Below, piece after piece: positions 34,073 to 42,842 of a stretch of 64,000 nucleotides of DNA; the stretch's first letter is position 1; every line of letters starts with the position of its first letter. The notes under the pieces were generated by a model, which was not told the DNA's origin, did not search any database, and saw nothing but the letters and a program-made list of their open reading frames with translations. This DNA comes from an uncultured Bacteroidales bacterium (lineage in GTDB: Bacteria > Bacteroidota > Bacteroidia > Bacteroidales > UBA932). Location of the stretch: positions 1-64,000 of the forward strand of contig ONKO01000014.1 in assembly GCA_900318445.1 (NCBI GenBank), in the 5' to 3' direction. A program made the position numbers and the translations under genes.

Positions 34073-36304
34073 TTAAAATGATAGTTCCAGTCCGACATTG
34101 ACGCTGAAGTTCTTACTGCGCTGCTCCTGGCGCTGCGTCAGGCGCCAGAAGAAGTCTACCCGCAGTATCTGCAGGATATTGGAGATGCCGATACCGGCCT
34201 CCACATAAGGAATATTGAGGTTTTTGGTTTCCTGAAGCGTGTTGAGCCTGTTTTGCTCGGTGAGGTCTCCCCACGCAAAACGCACGGAAGCAACCTCCCG
34301 CAGGTCCAGCTGCTTGATGAGGGGAATCTTTCCCAGGAAGAAGCCTCCGAAATTGTGCTCGTAATAGCCCTCCAGCCAGCGGTCCGACGCAAACTCGTAC
34401 GCGTCCATGCAGGAGAAGGCCGTCTTGTCCCTATAGTAGGTGGTATTTCCCTTGTGCAGCTTGAGCAGGGTGTGCGGAACGCTGCCCCAGATGATGCCGC
34501 CGTTGATATTGAGGTCTCCGTAGCCGATGGCCGTAGACGGGAAGCGCCAGCGGAGGGCGGCGTAGGTGCGGACATAGCTGATGTCTCCCTCCGTAATGCC
34601 CTTGAAGGCCCCGGAAACACCCAGAAGCAGCACCGGATACTGGGAGTACAGGTAGGTTTTCTTGAAATAGCCGCGGCCCACCCGCTCGTCGATGGAAAGG
34701 CGCAGGGCGGCGCTGAGCTGGTGCACGGCCATGCTCTCCATCACCGCGTGCGTGCCGTCTACCGAGTAGATGGGAACGGTGGGATTGCTCCACATGCGCT
34801 GGCTGGTCCACTGGAGCTCTGCGTTGAACGACGGGTTGAACTCGTGCTGATACAGGATGTCGGCGGTACGGACGAAAGTCTGGCGGTTGCCGTCCGAGCG
34901 CATGAGAATGGAAGAGAACATGTTGGGCGCCGAGAAAACGCCGCTTCCGCTGCCCAGCCACTCGTAGTCTGCCTTGTAAGTGACCGTGAGCTTTCGGGTG
35001 AGCTCCCGGCCGATCATCCACTCCACCTGGGCCTGTCCCTTGGGCTTCTTGTCCTTGAAGCCATAGGCCAGATAGCCTCCCAGGCGCACCTTGGGCGAGA
35101 ACGTATGCCGTGTACGCCCGCCCAGCGACACGCGGAAGCCCTCCATCTCGTTGCTGGAGAACGTGCGGGCCCAGCGTCCCAGTTCCACCTTGCCGCCCGG
35201 CAGCTGCACATAACCGCTGATGAGCGTATACAGGATGCCGTAGGTCCATTTGTAGAAGCGCCCGTTCTGGATGCGGTCTACCATGTCGTAGATGCCCTGC
35301 TCGCGAAGGGACAGGGGATAGGGCCGCACGGAGCGCCAGTAGCGTTCGTCTCCCTGGATGGTCTTGCTGCGGATGACCTCACCCCCGGCCGCCAGCCGCT
35401 CCTTGTCCGGGAGCGTCCCGAACTCCGGCAGGCTGTAATGCATGCTGCGGCGCACGAGAAACGCGATGAGCCGGGAGTCGTTGGCGTGCGTGACGGAAAG
35501 GTCAATGTCCAGGTTCTCAGAGGCATAGAACCATTTTCCTCCCACGCGCCGGTATTTGGCGTCAATGTCAAAGCGGCGGATCCAGTTGACTTCGGACTTG
35601 GCCGACAGGCTGGCGCGCACGCTGCGGATGCCGAAGTCCTCCGCGTCTATCCACATTTCTCCGTCCAGAACGGGCGAAGTGACCAGCTTCTTGGGGTGAA
35701 AACGCAGCACATAGGTCTTGTGCCCTTCCACCTGCAGGCTGTCTACCAGGAAGTAGTTATAAAGAACCTGCGAGGACGCAACGGCCGGATTGGGCAGGGA
35801 CAGGTTGTAAATGCTGATGGAAGGCTTGTAAAAGCTGGTCTTGAGGATGTAGGAGCCGGTAAACTGTTGCAGTGCGTTCCCGGCGTCTATCCCCGAGATG
35901 CGGCTGGCCTGCATCTCTTCCCGGTTGAAGGAAGGGCTCTGGCTGTGGTAAAGCTCGCTGATGCTTTCCGAGAACAGGGCAGGGACATAGGTGTTGCCGG
36001 AAGAGGTATCGGCATATTCCATCACAAATCCCAGCGGCCCGTGGAGGATGCCGTCTTCCAGCATGCGTTCCATGTTGTCCACGTCCAGCTCGATTTTGGT
36101 GTACACGCGGGAGCGCCAGTCCTCGGCATTGTCGGGGTCGTTGGCGGCAAGGCTCCGGTCCAGTTTTTTCAGGAAAGCGCGGATGTAGCTGTCATCGGCC
36201 CGGACGACGGCAGCGTCCAGCGTGTCGGGCTCAAAAACCTGCGCCCCCGCCGGAAGCAGCGTGGCCAAAAACAGGAAAACGATGAGCCCCCACCTTTTGA
36301 ACAT
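34073..36304 (-). CDS. DUF5686 family outer-membrane protein
   Basis: Protein of 743 residues with a signal peptide (WGLIVFLFLATLLPAGA). An N-terminal soluble region has helices around DDSYIRAFLKKLDRS and strands around NYFLVDSLQVEGHKTYVLRF. The second half is a beta-barrel with many alternating aromatic strands and ends in a Phe (SVNVGLELSF), the usual outer-membrane insertion signal. This matches DUF5686, a family of large Bacteroidota outer-membrane proteins of unknown job. A usual N-terminal carboxypeptidase-like domain is not evident, so this is a shorter form. Confidence 0.82.
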   Translation of the reverse strand: MFKRWGLIVFLFLATLLPAGAQVFEPDTLDAAVVRADDSYIRAFLKKLDRSLAANDPDNAEDWRSRVYTKIELDVDNMERMLEDGILHGPLGFVMEYADTSSGNTYVPALFSESISELYHSQSPSFNREEMQASRISGIDAGNALQQFTGSYILKTSFYKPSISIYNLSLPNPAVASSQVLYNYFLVDSLQVEGHKTYVLRFHPKKLVTSPVLDGEMWIDAEDFGIRSVRASLSAKSEVNWIRRFDIDAKYRRVGGKWFYASENLDIDLSVTHANDSRLIAFLVRRSMHYSLPEFGTLPDKERLAAGGEVIRSKTIQGDERYWRSVRPYPLSLREQGIYDMVDRIQNGRFYKWTYGILYTLISGYVQLPGGKVELGRWARTFSSNEMEGFRVSLGGRTRHTFSPKVRLGGYLAYGFKDKKPKGQAQVEWMIGRELTRKLTVTYKADYEWLGSGSGVFSAPNMFSSILMRSDGNRQTFVRTADILYQHEFNPSFNAELQWTSQRMWSNPTVPIYSVDGTHAVMESMAVHQLSAALRLSIDERVGRGYFKKTYLYSQYPVLLLGVSGAFKGITEGDISYVRTYAALRWRFPSTAIGYGDLNINGGIIWGSVPHTLLKLHKGNTTYYRDKTAFSCMDAYEFASDRWLEGYYEHNFGGFFLGKIPLIKQLDLREVASVRFAWGDLTEQNRLNTLQETKNLNIPYVEAGIGISNILQILRVDFFWRLTQRQEQRSKNFSVNVGLELSF

Positions 36305-36309
36305 AGGAC

Positions 36310-36317
36310 CAAAGGTA
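36310..36317 (-). promoter_or_regulatory. -7 box for the DUF5686/AraC operon
   Basis: Reads TACCTTTG on the minus strand and ends five bases before the ATG. Confidence 0.55.
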
Positions 36318-36328
36318 GGGTAAATTTG

Positions 36329-37141
36329 TTAATTATACAAGAGGTTTACCAGCTTGAGGCGCCATTTCACAGGACAAATGCGGACAACGAATCCGATGAG
36401 CCCGTAATCGATGCGCGGAATGACCCTTGCGCGCATGTGCCGCCGCTGAAGCTGGCCCAGGATGCTGCGGCCGATGACGGCAGGCGACATTCCTCCCAGC
36501 TCGTCCTTCTCGATCTTGGCGAGGTTTTTCTTCATGCGGGAAGCATAGGGGGAACCGGGGACCTTAGCCGCCTCGTTGAGTTTACGGGCCGATGTGAAGC
36601 CCGTGGCAACGTCTCCCGGAAGGACGCAGCAGCACTCGATCCCGCTGCCGTCCAGTTCCATGGCGAGACCCTCGGTGAGGAACAGGAGCGCCGCCTTGGC
36701 GCTGGAGTAGAACACCTGGTAGGGCAGGGGCAGGATGCCCATGACGGACGACACCGTGACGATGCGCCCGAAGCCCTGCCGGCGGAAGGCGGGCAGGCAG
36801 GCCTCTATGGTTCTAAGCGAGCCGTAGAACGTGGTTTCGAACTGGTTACGGGCTTCCTCCTCAAGCGTTCCTTCAACCGGACCGTAGATGCCGTTGCCGG
36901 CATTGCAGATGACGGCGTCCAGGCGGCCTTCGCGGGAAAGGATATCGGCTACGACGGCCTCGATGACGGCGGCGTCGTTCACGTCCAGCTTCACGGGGAC
37001 GATGCCCTCCTGCGGCTCGTCAATGGTTCCGCGGCGGCTGCCGGCATACACTTTCATGCCGGCCGATGCCAGCAGATGGGCGGTGGCGGCTCCAATGCCG
37101 CTGCTGCCTCCGGTGAGGAGGACCACTTTTACTTTTTCCAT
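36329..37141 (-). CDS. SDR family NAD(P)-dependent oxidoreductase
   Basis: Short-chain dehydrogenase of 270 residues with cofactor motif TGGSSGIGAA, NAGNG, the Ser of VSSVMG and the catalytic YSSAKAALL. The C-terminal 50 residues contain a hydrophobic and basic segment that could contact the membrane (YGLIGFVVRICPVKWRL). Substrate unknown. It overlaps the acyltransferase gene by 13 bp at the end of a lipid gene cluster, so a lipid-modifying reduction is a reasonable guess. Confidence 0.8.
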   Translation of the reverse strand: MEKVKVVLLTGGSSGIGAATAHLLASAGMKVYAGSRRGTIDEPQEGIVPVKLDVNDAAVIEAVVADILSREGRLDAVICNAGNGIYGPVEGTLEEEARNQFETTFYGSLRTIEACLPAFRRQGFGRIVTVSSVMGILPLPYQVFYSSAKAALLFLTEGLAMELDGSGIECCCVLPGDVATGFTSARKLNEAAKVPGSPYASRMKKNLAKIEKDELGGMSPAVIGRSILGQLQRRHMRARVIPRIDYGLIGFVVRICPVKWRLKLVNLLYN

Positions 37142-37992
37142 AACTCAGAACGTAAGGTGAAGGATTCGGGCAGGGGCATGTCGTAGACGCTGGAGCGGAG
37201 AAACGTCTTGAAGTCTGCGTCGGAAACGGCATCCTGCTGTGCTGTACTGATGGTTTCGCCGATGCCTACGCGCGGATGCGTGCCCTTCTTGTTGAACAGT
37301 TCGTGGAACAGCCGCACAAAGCGGATGCGGTAATCGATGAGGCCCAGCGCGTAGTAGAAGCGGGAGTTGCGGTCGAAAAAGCGGACGGGCACGATGGGAA
37401 CGTGCGCCTTGCGGATGAGCCGGATGGCGGCGTCCTGCCAGTCCCGCTCGCTGAGGGACCAGCCTTCCCGCGGTTTGACATCGGCCACGGCTCCCGAAGG
37501 GAAAATGGCGAGGGGCTCCCCGCTGCGCAGCTGCAGGAGGGCGTTCTTGACGCCGTTGATGCTGGTAGCCGTTGTGCCGCTGCTGGCATTGGTGACGGGG
37601 TTCACGGAGATGAAATTGGGCGCGAGGCCCCAGATCCACATGAGCATCTCGTTCACCATGACCTTGGTGCCCGGGCGCTGATGGCCCAGGAGGTCTACGA
37701 GACAGATGCCGTCCAGGTGTCCGTAAATATGGTTTGCGATGACGATGAAGGGGCCCTCGGGGAGGGCCTCCAGGCGTTCGGGATGGCCGATGCGGAAATC
37801 CACGCCAAGCCCCTCAAGCAGGGTGGTGGCAAAGGCCGGACCGGGGGCGATGCCCTGGTCTTCCACCCACTGGTGGATCTCGTTGACGTGGTCTATCCCG
37901 GTAATCTTGAGCCCCAGTTTCAATAAAAACTTCCCCCGTTTTCCTTTGAAAATAGGGGAAAGCTGAACTGCGTTTTCAGGAGTGATGACCAT
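37129..37992 (-). CDS. glsA: lysophospholipid acyltransferase family protein, probable glycine-lipid O-acyltransferase
   Basis: Protein of 287 residues. The acyltransferase motif is NHIYGHLDG, the Bacteroidota variant with one extra residue between His and Asp. FPSGAVADVKP is the second family block, and VPIVPVRFFDRNSRFYY the substrate-site block. It lies in the same strand cluster as a GNAT-type N-acyltransferase (38727-39707). In Bacteroides the pair GlsB/GlsA makes glycine lipids by N- then O-acylation, and this pair looks equivalent. The CDP-alcohol transferase in between separates them by about 0.7 kb. A plain 1-acylglycerol-3-phosphate acyltransferase is the alternative. Confidence 0.68.
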   Translation of the reverse strand: MVITPENAVQLSPIFKGKRGKFLLKLGLKITGIDHVNEIHQWVEDQGIAPGPAFATTLLEGLGVDFRIGHPERLEALPEGPFIVIANHIYGHLDGICLVDLLGHQRPGTKVMVNEMLMWIWGLAPNFISVNPVTNASSGTTATSINGVKNALLQLRSGEPLAIFPSGAVADVKPREGWSLSERDWQDAAIRLIRKAHVPIVPVRFFDRNSRFYYALGLIDYRIRFVRLFHELFNKKGTHPRVGIGETISTAQQDAVSDADFKTFLRSSVYDMPLPESFTLRSELWKK

Positions 37993-37993
37993 A

Positions 37994-38701
37994 TTATTCC
38001 TGATGCTTGGGAGGGTCTATCTTCGCAAAGTATTTGACATCCTGGAAGAAGCCGCGCAGCCAGAAGAAGATGATGAGGAGGGCGGCGGCTACGGCGATGT
38101 AGTCGAAGATGCCGATCATGAAGTTGTTGTGGAACAGCGTCATGGGCTTTTTCCACTCGGAGAGCCAGGGGATGTAGATGAAGCAGATGTTGGTGATTAC
38201 CAGCAGGAGCCGGAATTCCGTGGGGCCCAGGCCGCTGTAGGTGAGCCGCATCTCTCCCTTGAGGTGACAGTCAATATATACGTACACGCTGAGCATGAGG
38301 TAGGCCACCAGGGCGAACATGGCAAAACTCATGTTCACGAGAGGGCTCACACCCACGCTGATGAACATGATGGTCTCGTTGATGACGTCTACGTTATGGT
38401 CGATGAAAAAGCCGTAAATCTTGCGCTGGGTGCCTCTCACGCGGGCCAGCGAACCATCCATGGAATCTCCGAACCAGTTGATGAAAAGACCCAGGCAGGA
38501 GAGCCACAGCCAATGCATGTTGAGATTGGACAGCGAATAGCCGGTTGCCATGACCAGGGCGCCCAGAAAGCCCACGAAGGTGAGCATGTCGGAGGTGACC
38601 CAGGCGGGCATGCGTTCTGCCATGTAGGTAAGGATTTTCTTTTCGTAGGGATTCAGGATGGATGTCTGTATCCTTTGTGCTTGTTTTTTTTCTTCGTTCA
38701 T
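37994..38701 (-). CDS. CDP-alcohol phosphatidyltransferase family membrane protein
   Basis: Membrane protein of 235 residues with about six helices. The family signature is complete: D-G-S-L-A-R, then nine residues, G, three, D, three, D (within DGSLARVRGTQ and GFFIDHNVD). The enzymes join a CDP-linked lipid to an alcohol such as glycerol phosphate, serine or inositol. The acceptor is not known. It lies one base upstream of the O-acyltransferase gene and 25 bases downstream of the N-acyltransferase gene, so it is cotranscribed with both. Confidence 0.85.
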   Translation of the reverse strand: MNEEKKQAQRIQTSILNPYEKKILTYMAERMPAWVTSDMLTFVGFLGALVMATGYSLSNLNMHWLWLSCLGLFINWFGDSMDGSLARVRGTQRKIYGFFIDHNVDVINETIMFISVGVSPLVNMSFAMFALVAYLMLSVYVYIDCHLKGEMRLTYSGLGPTEFRLLLVITNICFIYIPWLSEWKKPMTLFHNNFMIGIFDYIAVAAALLIIFFWLRGFFQDVKYFAKIDPPKHQE

Positions 38702-38726
38702 AGTAAGATAGGGTTATAGAAAGCTT

Positions 38727-39707
38727 TTATTTTCTTTGCAGCCTTTTCAGGAGCTTTCGGATGTTCTGCCAGCCCTGCTGCAGGAAGGAATCTGAGTGAC
38801 GTTTGCGTTTTTCGGGGTACATATCCATGAAGGTGACGAGGAGGCCGGAGTCGTAGACGTCTCCGAACTCGTCATTGATGCCCGTCCCGAAGAAAATCAT
38901 GGTGGGGGACAGGTTCATGTACGTGTTCACGAGCGGGGGAATGGATACGCCGCGTCTCTGGACTTCGGCCTTGAGCACGCGGTAGCCTTCCTTGAAATCC
39001 AGCCCTTTGAACAGGCGGTAGTAGCGCCGGCGGGTTTTTCTTTCCACTTTTACCTCCTTGCGGATTTTCAGGAGCCGGTGTCCTTTGCCAAAGTACTTTT
39101 TGAGGAAGCACATGATGAGCTCGCGGGCTTCGTCGGGGTATTCGGTATAGATGGTAGCTTTTCCGAAGAAGTATTTGATGCGTTTTTTATAGAGAATGCC
39201 GATGGCGGCGATTCCGTCGAAGAGGTTGTCGAGGGCGTAGAGGCTCTTGGCGCCGGCCTTGGAACTCTGGTATTCCACCGAGACGAAGCTGCGGCCCAGT
39301 TCCAGGGTGTAGGGCAGGTACTGCCGGATGAACTTCTTGGTGAACTGGAACATGTGCGACGAGGTGAGGATGGGCTGGCCATCGCGGTTGAAAACAGCCT
39401 TGTCGCAGATGCAGAAGCGGTATCCGCCGATGATTTCCTGCGCCTCCGGGTCCCACAGGACCAGCTGCTTGTAGCCGTAGGCGGGGTCTGTGTCAAACTC
39501 GTCTATGTCAAGGGGTTTGCCGGTGCCGCCGCCGTCGGCCCGGAAGGCGATTTCCCTGAGCCGGCCGATTTCACGGATGACGTTGACGGACTCCGGTCCC
39601 ACGACGTAGAGCTCGTTGCCGGCTCGGTTGGTTGTTCTGAGAAGGGTGTCGGCGTTCAGTTCTTCAAGGAGCGCCTCTCTCGGGACAGGTTCTATAATGG
39701 GTTCCAT
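38727..39707 (-). CDS. glsB: GNAT-type N-acyltransferase, probable glycine-lipid synthase GlsB
   Basis: Protein of 326 residues of the OlsB/hemolysin-like acyltransferase family: REIGRLREIAFRADGGGTGK early on, then QLVLWDPEAQEIIGGYRF, LELGRSFVSVEYQ, and a basic C-terminus. In Bacteroides the matching protein N-acylates glycine with a 3-hydroxy fatty acid, the first step of glycine lipid synthesis. The C-terminal half (about 200-326) is longer than in short OlsB proteins. I chose ATG 39707; an upstream in-frame start at 39758 adds 17 residues without homology. First gene of the lipid cluster. Confidence 0.75.
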   Translation of the reverse strand: MEPIIEPVPREALLEELNADTLLRTTNRAGNELYVVGPESVNVIREIGRLREIAFRADGGGTGKPLDIDEFDTDPAYGYKQLVLWDPEAQEIIGGYRFCICDKAVFNRDGQPILTSSHMFQFTKKFIRQYLPYTLELGRSFVSVEYQSSKAGAKSLYALDNLFDGIAAIGILYKKRIKYFFGKATIYTEYPDEARELIMCFLKKYFGKGHRLLKIRKEVKVERKTRRRYYRLFKGLDFKEGYRVLKAEVQRRGVSIPPLVNTYMNLSPTMIFFGTGINDEFGDVYDSGLLVTFMDMYPEKRKRHSDSFLQQGWQNIRKLLKRLQRK

Positions 39708-39765
39708 AAAATACACGTTTGGAAAGGCTAAATTAGTCTTATTTTGTGACAAAAGCAAAAATTTG

Positions 39766-39773
39766 TATCTTTG
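39766..39773 (+). promoter_or_regulatory. -7 box for gtrA
   Basis: Reads TATCTTTG, 18 bases before the gtrA ATG. Confidence 0.6.
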
Positions 39774-39791
39774 TAAACTTTAAGAAAAGGT

Positions 39792-40280
39792 ATGAGCAGA
39801 AGTTGGAAAGAGCTTTTGAGTAAATTCGTGATGTTTGCCCTGACGAGCAGCGTGGGTACCGTCGTAGACCTCGGCCTGCACTGGGCGCTCAGTACCTATG
39901 CGTTCCGCGGTAACTACTGGGGCTCTTTCTGGATTGCTCCTACCATCTCGTTCGAGGTGGCTGCCATCGCCAATTTCTGCATCGCGTATTTCTTTGTCTG
40001 GACGGAGCGCATCAGTCAGCACACCGTGCGTTCCTTCTTCCGCCATCTGGCCGCCTACAATGCGGCCTGCGTGGGCGCCTATCTTCTGAAGTTTGTGGCC
40101 ATGCAGGGCATCCATTTCCTGTTCGTGAGCCTGGACTGGATGCAGGACTGGACGCTGGAACCCGTTATCTGTAACCTCCTGGGGCTTTTCTTCAGCGGCG
40201 GGTTCAACTTCTTCATGAGCGAGTTCGTCATCTTCAACAAGACCAAGAAAAACAACAATAATATAACACACAACATTTAA
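39792..40280 (+). CDS. GtrA family membrane protein
   Basis: Membrane protein of 162 residues with four helices and the GtrA pattern: KFVMFALTSSVGTVVDLGL first, NFCIAYFFVWTER in the middle and GLFFSGGFNFFMSEFVIF last. GtrA-like proteins are thought to help move lipid-linked sugars across the membrane or to partner a glycosyltransferase. The tail is rich in Asn and Lys. It lies eight bases before the phosphofructokinase gene; no glycosyltransferase is adjacent. Confidence 0.82.
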   Translation: MSRSWKELLSKFVMFALTSSVGTVVDLGLHWALSTYAFRGNYWGSFWIAPTISFEVAAIANFCIAYFFVWTERISQHTVRSFFRHLAAYNAACVGAYLLKFVAMQGIHFLFVSLDWMQDWTLEPVICNLLGLFFSGGFNFFMSEFVIFNKTKKNNNNITHNI

Positions 40281-40288
40281 TTTTCATT

Positions 40289-41518
40289 ATGAAAGATTCC
40301 ATCATCATCCTCTGTGGCGGCGGTCCGGCTCCGGGCATGAACACCGTCGTTATGTCCGTTGCCAAGACGTTCCTGTCAAACGGTTACCGTGTCATCGGCC
40401 TGCATGGCGGTTACAGCGGTCTTTTCTCCAAGACTCCCCGTACGGAGGACATCGACTTCTTCAAGGCCGACGCTTATTTCAACCGTGGCGGTTCCTACCT
40501 TCAGATGAGCCGTTTCAAGCCCACCGACAAGGATTTTGAGGAGAACTTCAATCTGGGCCTGTTCCAGGAGAACAACATCAAGCTGCTGGTGACCGTGGGC
40601 GGTGATGATACCGCTTCTACCGCCAACCGTATTGCCAAGTTCCTGGAAGCCAAGCACTATCCCATCCACAACATTCACGTGCCCAAGACCATCGACAACG
40701 ACCTTCCGCTGCCGAACAACACGCCTACCTTCGGCTTCAACAGCGCCAAGGACGAAGGCGCCCACCTGGCCCGCACCGTGTATGAGGATGCCCGTACCAG
40801 CGGCAACTGGCTCATCATCAGCGCTATGGGCCGCAGCGCCGGTCACCTGGCCCTCGGTATCGGCGAGGCTACGCACTGCCCCATGACCATCATCCCCGAG
40901 ATGTTCAACAAGACGGAGATCACCCTGGACAAGATTGTGAACCTGGCCCTTTCCGCCATTCTCAAGCGCAACATCCTGGGCATTCCTTACGGCACCGTGG
41001 TGGTGGCCGAGGGTGTGTTCCACGACCTCGATCCTCAGGAGATCAAGAACGCCGGCGTGTCCCTCACCTACGATGAGCACGGTCATCCGGAGCTGGGCAA
41101 GGTCTCCAAGGCTGTCCTTTTCAACGACATCCTGGAGAAGAAGTTCAAGGAAATCGGCCTCAAGGTGAAGACCCGTCCCGTGGAAATCGGCTACGATGTC
41201 CGCTGCCAGGATCCCATCGCCTTCGACCTCACGTACTGCACCGAGCTTGCCATGGGCGCTTATGAGCTCTTCTCCAAAGGCGAGACCGGCTGCATGGTGT
41301 ATGTGGATGCTTTCGGCACGGCTCATCCGCTGTACCTGAAGGATCTGCAGAATGAGGAAGGCAAGATTCCTCCGCGCCGCGTGGACATCTGCGGTGGTAC
41401 TTCCCAGAACTACTACAACCACATCTGCCACTTCATCGGCGAGTCCGACTATGAAGCCGCCAAGAAGTACGTGGCCAATCCTGAGGCCTACGACTTCAAG
41501 AAGATTCTGAACTGGTAA
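40289..41518 (+). CDS. 6-phosphofructokinase, pyrophosphate-dependent type
   Basis: Protein of 409 residues that phosphorylates fructose 6-phosphate. The residues that set the phosphoryl donor are those of PPi enzymes: GGDDTAS (Asp where ATP enzymes have Gly) and PKTIDNDLPLP (Lys in place of Gly). The fructose-phosphate site includes MGRSAGHLALG. Codon use is strongly biased, as in highly expressed genes. A reversible PPi enzyme would suit an anaerobe. It sits two bases before the CotH kinase gene, an odd partner. Confidence 0.9.
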   Translation: MKDSIIILCGGGPAPGMNTVVMSVAKTFLSNGYRVIGLHGGYSGLFSKTPRTEDIDFFKADAYFNRGGSYLQMSRFKPTDKDFEENFNLGLFQENNIKLLVTVGGDDTASTANRIAKFLEAKHYPIHNIHVPKTIDNDLPLPNNTPTFGFNSAKDEGAHLARTVYEDARTSGNWLIISAMGRSAGHLALGIGEATHCPMTIIPEMFNKTEITLDKIVNLALSAILKRNILGIPYGTVVVAEGVFHDLDPQEIKNAGVSLTYDEHGHPELGKVSKAVLFNDILEKKFKEIGLKVKTRPVEIGYDVRCQDPIAFDLTYCTELAMGAYELFSKGETGCMVYVDAFGTAHPLYLKDLQNEEGKIPPRRVDICGGTSQNYYNHICHFIGESDYEAAKKYVANPEAYDFKKILNW

Positions 41519-41519
41519 G

Positions 41520-42842
41520 ATGTTCCTCCGGGTTCATCCCAAAGCGATATTCCTGCTGACAAGCCTTTTCCTTGTGGCCTGTCAGCGGGAATTTATCGTT
41601 TCTCCGGACTCTGAAATTATACCCGAAAAGCCGTCGGTCATCCCTGCCGGCATTGAAACGCTGCCGCGTATGTACATCACTACGCCATCGGCCATCGTCA
41701 GTAAGGATAACTGGATGGACGGGGCGACGCTGCGTCTCGAGGTACGGGTGGCGGGCCGTGACTCCGTGGTGTACGAAGGGGATACCCAGATCCGCGGACG
41801 CGGAAACAGTACCTGGGGGTCTTATCCCAAGAAGCCGTATGCGCTCAAGCTGGATACCAAGGCCAATTTCATCGGCACGGGAAAGACGCGGCACTGGGTG
41901 CTGCTTGCCAACTGGGGAGACCGCACGCTGCTGCGAAACCAGGTGGCCTTCGAGGCGGCCCGGCGCACGTCGCTGGAATGGACGCCTTCGGGCACGTTTG
42001 TAGACCTGTATATGAACGACCCTGACACTGGCGAACAGGATGTCTATCAGGGCATTTACTGGCTGGGAGAAAAGGTACGCGTGGAAGGCTCGCACTTCGA
42101 GGCCGACTACCTTTACAGCTTTGATACATCGGACCGGGGGAAGGAAGATTACTCGGCCTGGTGCCATTATTATAAAGGGGGAGAGTGGCAGGAGGGAGAA
42201 GTTCCCGTGACCCTCAAGTACCCCGACAAGGACGATTATCCGCTCTATTACTGGATTTCCTACCTGAAGGATGCCAGCCTCATGGCCCTTCAGGAGAAGG
42301 AAGACGCCATTTATCATCTGGCAACAGGGGAGTGGAAAAGGCAGCTGGACCTCAATTCTTTCTGCGACTGGTATCTGGTCAATGAGCTTTGTGTGAACGC
42401 GGAAGGCCGTCATCCCAAGAGCTGCTTCTATTATATCAGGGACGGCATCATGTATGCGGGACCGGTATGGGACTTTGACTTTGGGACGTTCCGCAAGTCC
42501 TCGGAGGTTCCCAGGCTGCGTCTTCGCAGTTCCCTTTACTATTTCCAGCTGTTTCCGCTTCCGGAGTTCAGGAGCCACCTGATTGCCCGCTGGAAGTATC
42601 TGAGACCTCGTTTTGTGAGCCTTGTGGACTATGTGGACGAGCAGGCCGACTGGATACGTTCCCGCGAGGAGGCCAATCACGATATGTGGCCCTGCTATCC
42701 CAATCCGCTGGCTTCTCCGGAGGCCGGGGGCTATGTGAACGGTGACGAGGACCTCTCCTTCCAGGAGGCGGTGGACAGGATGAAAGAGGCTATCCTGTGG
42801 CGCATCGAGGTGCTGGACGAACAACTTGCCATGCTGCAATGA
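41520..42842 (+). CDS. CotH-type protein kinase-like lipoprotein
   Basis: Protein of 440 residues with lipobox FLVAC (Cys21). Signatures of the CotH family are QIRGRGNSTWGSYPKKPYALKL split across about residues 90-112, then GDRTLLRNQVAFE and GPVWDFDFGTF with the metal-binding Asp residues. CotH proteins of spores are atypical secretory kinases; many gut Bacteroidota carry CotH lipoproteins of unknown target at the surface. It lies between the PFK gene (1-base gap) and the GH13 gene (4-base overlap), so all three are probably one transcript. Confidence 0.85.
   Translation: MFLRVHPKAIFLLTSLFLVACQREFIVSPDSEIIPEKPSVIPAGIETLPRMYITTPSAIVSKDNWMDGATLRLEVRVAGRDSVVYEGDTQIRGRGNSTWGSYPKKPYALKLDTKANFIGTGKTRHWVLLANWGDRTLLRNQVAFEAARRTSLEWTPSGTFVDLYMNDPDTGEQDVYQGIYWLGEKVRVEGSHFEADYLYSFDTSDRGKEDYSAWCHYYKGGEWQEGEVPVTLKYPDKDDYPLYYWISYLKDASLMALQEKEDAIYHLATGEWKRQLDLNSFCDWYLVNELCVNAEGRHPKSCFYYIRDGIMYAGPVWDFDFGTFRKSSEVPRLRLRSSLYYFQLFPLPEFRSHLIARWKYLRPRFVSLVDYVDEQADWIRSREEANHDMWPCYPNPLASPEAGGYVNGDEDLSFQEAVDRMKEAILWRIEVLDEQLAMLQ

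Noticed and set aside
34253-37186. A 977-codon open frame on the plus strand
   Set aside because: It lies opposite the DUF5686 and SDR genes, has no signal peptide or recognisable domain, and is rich in Val, Ala, Gly and His as expected of the antisense frame of GC-rich genes.
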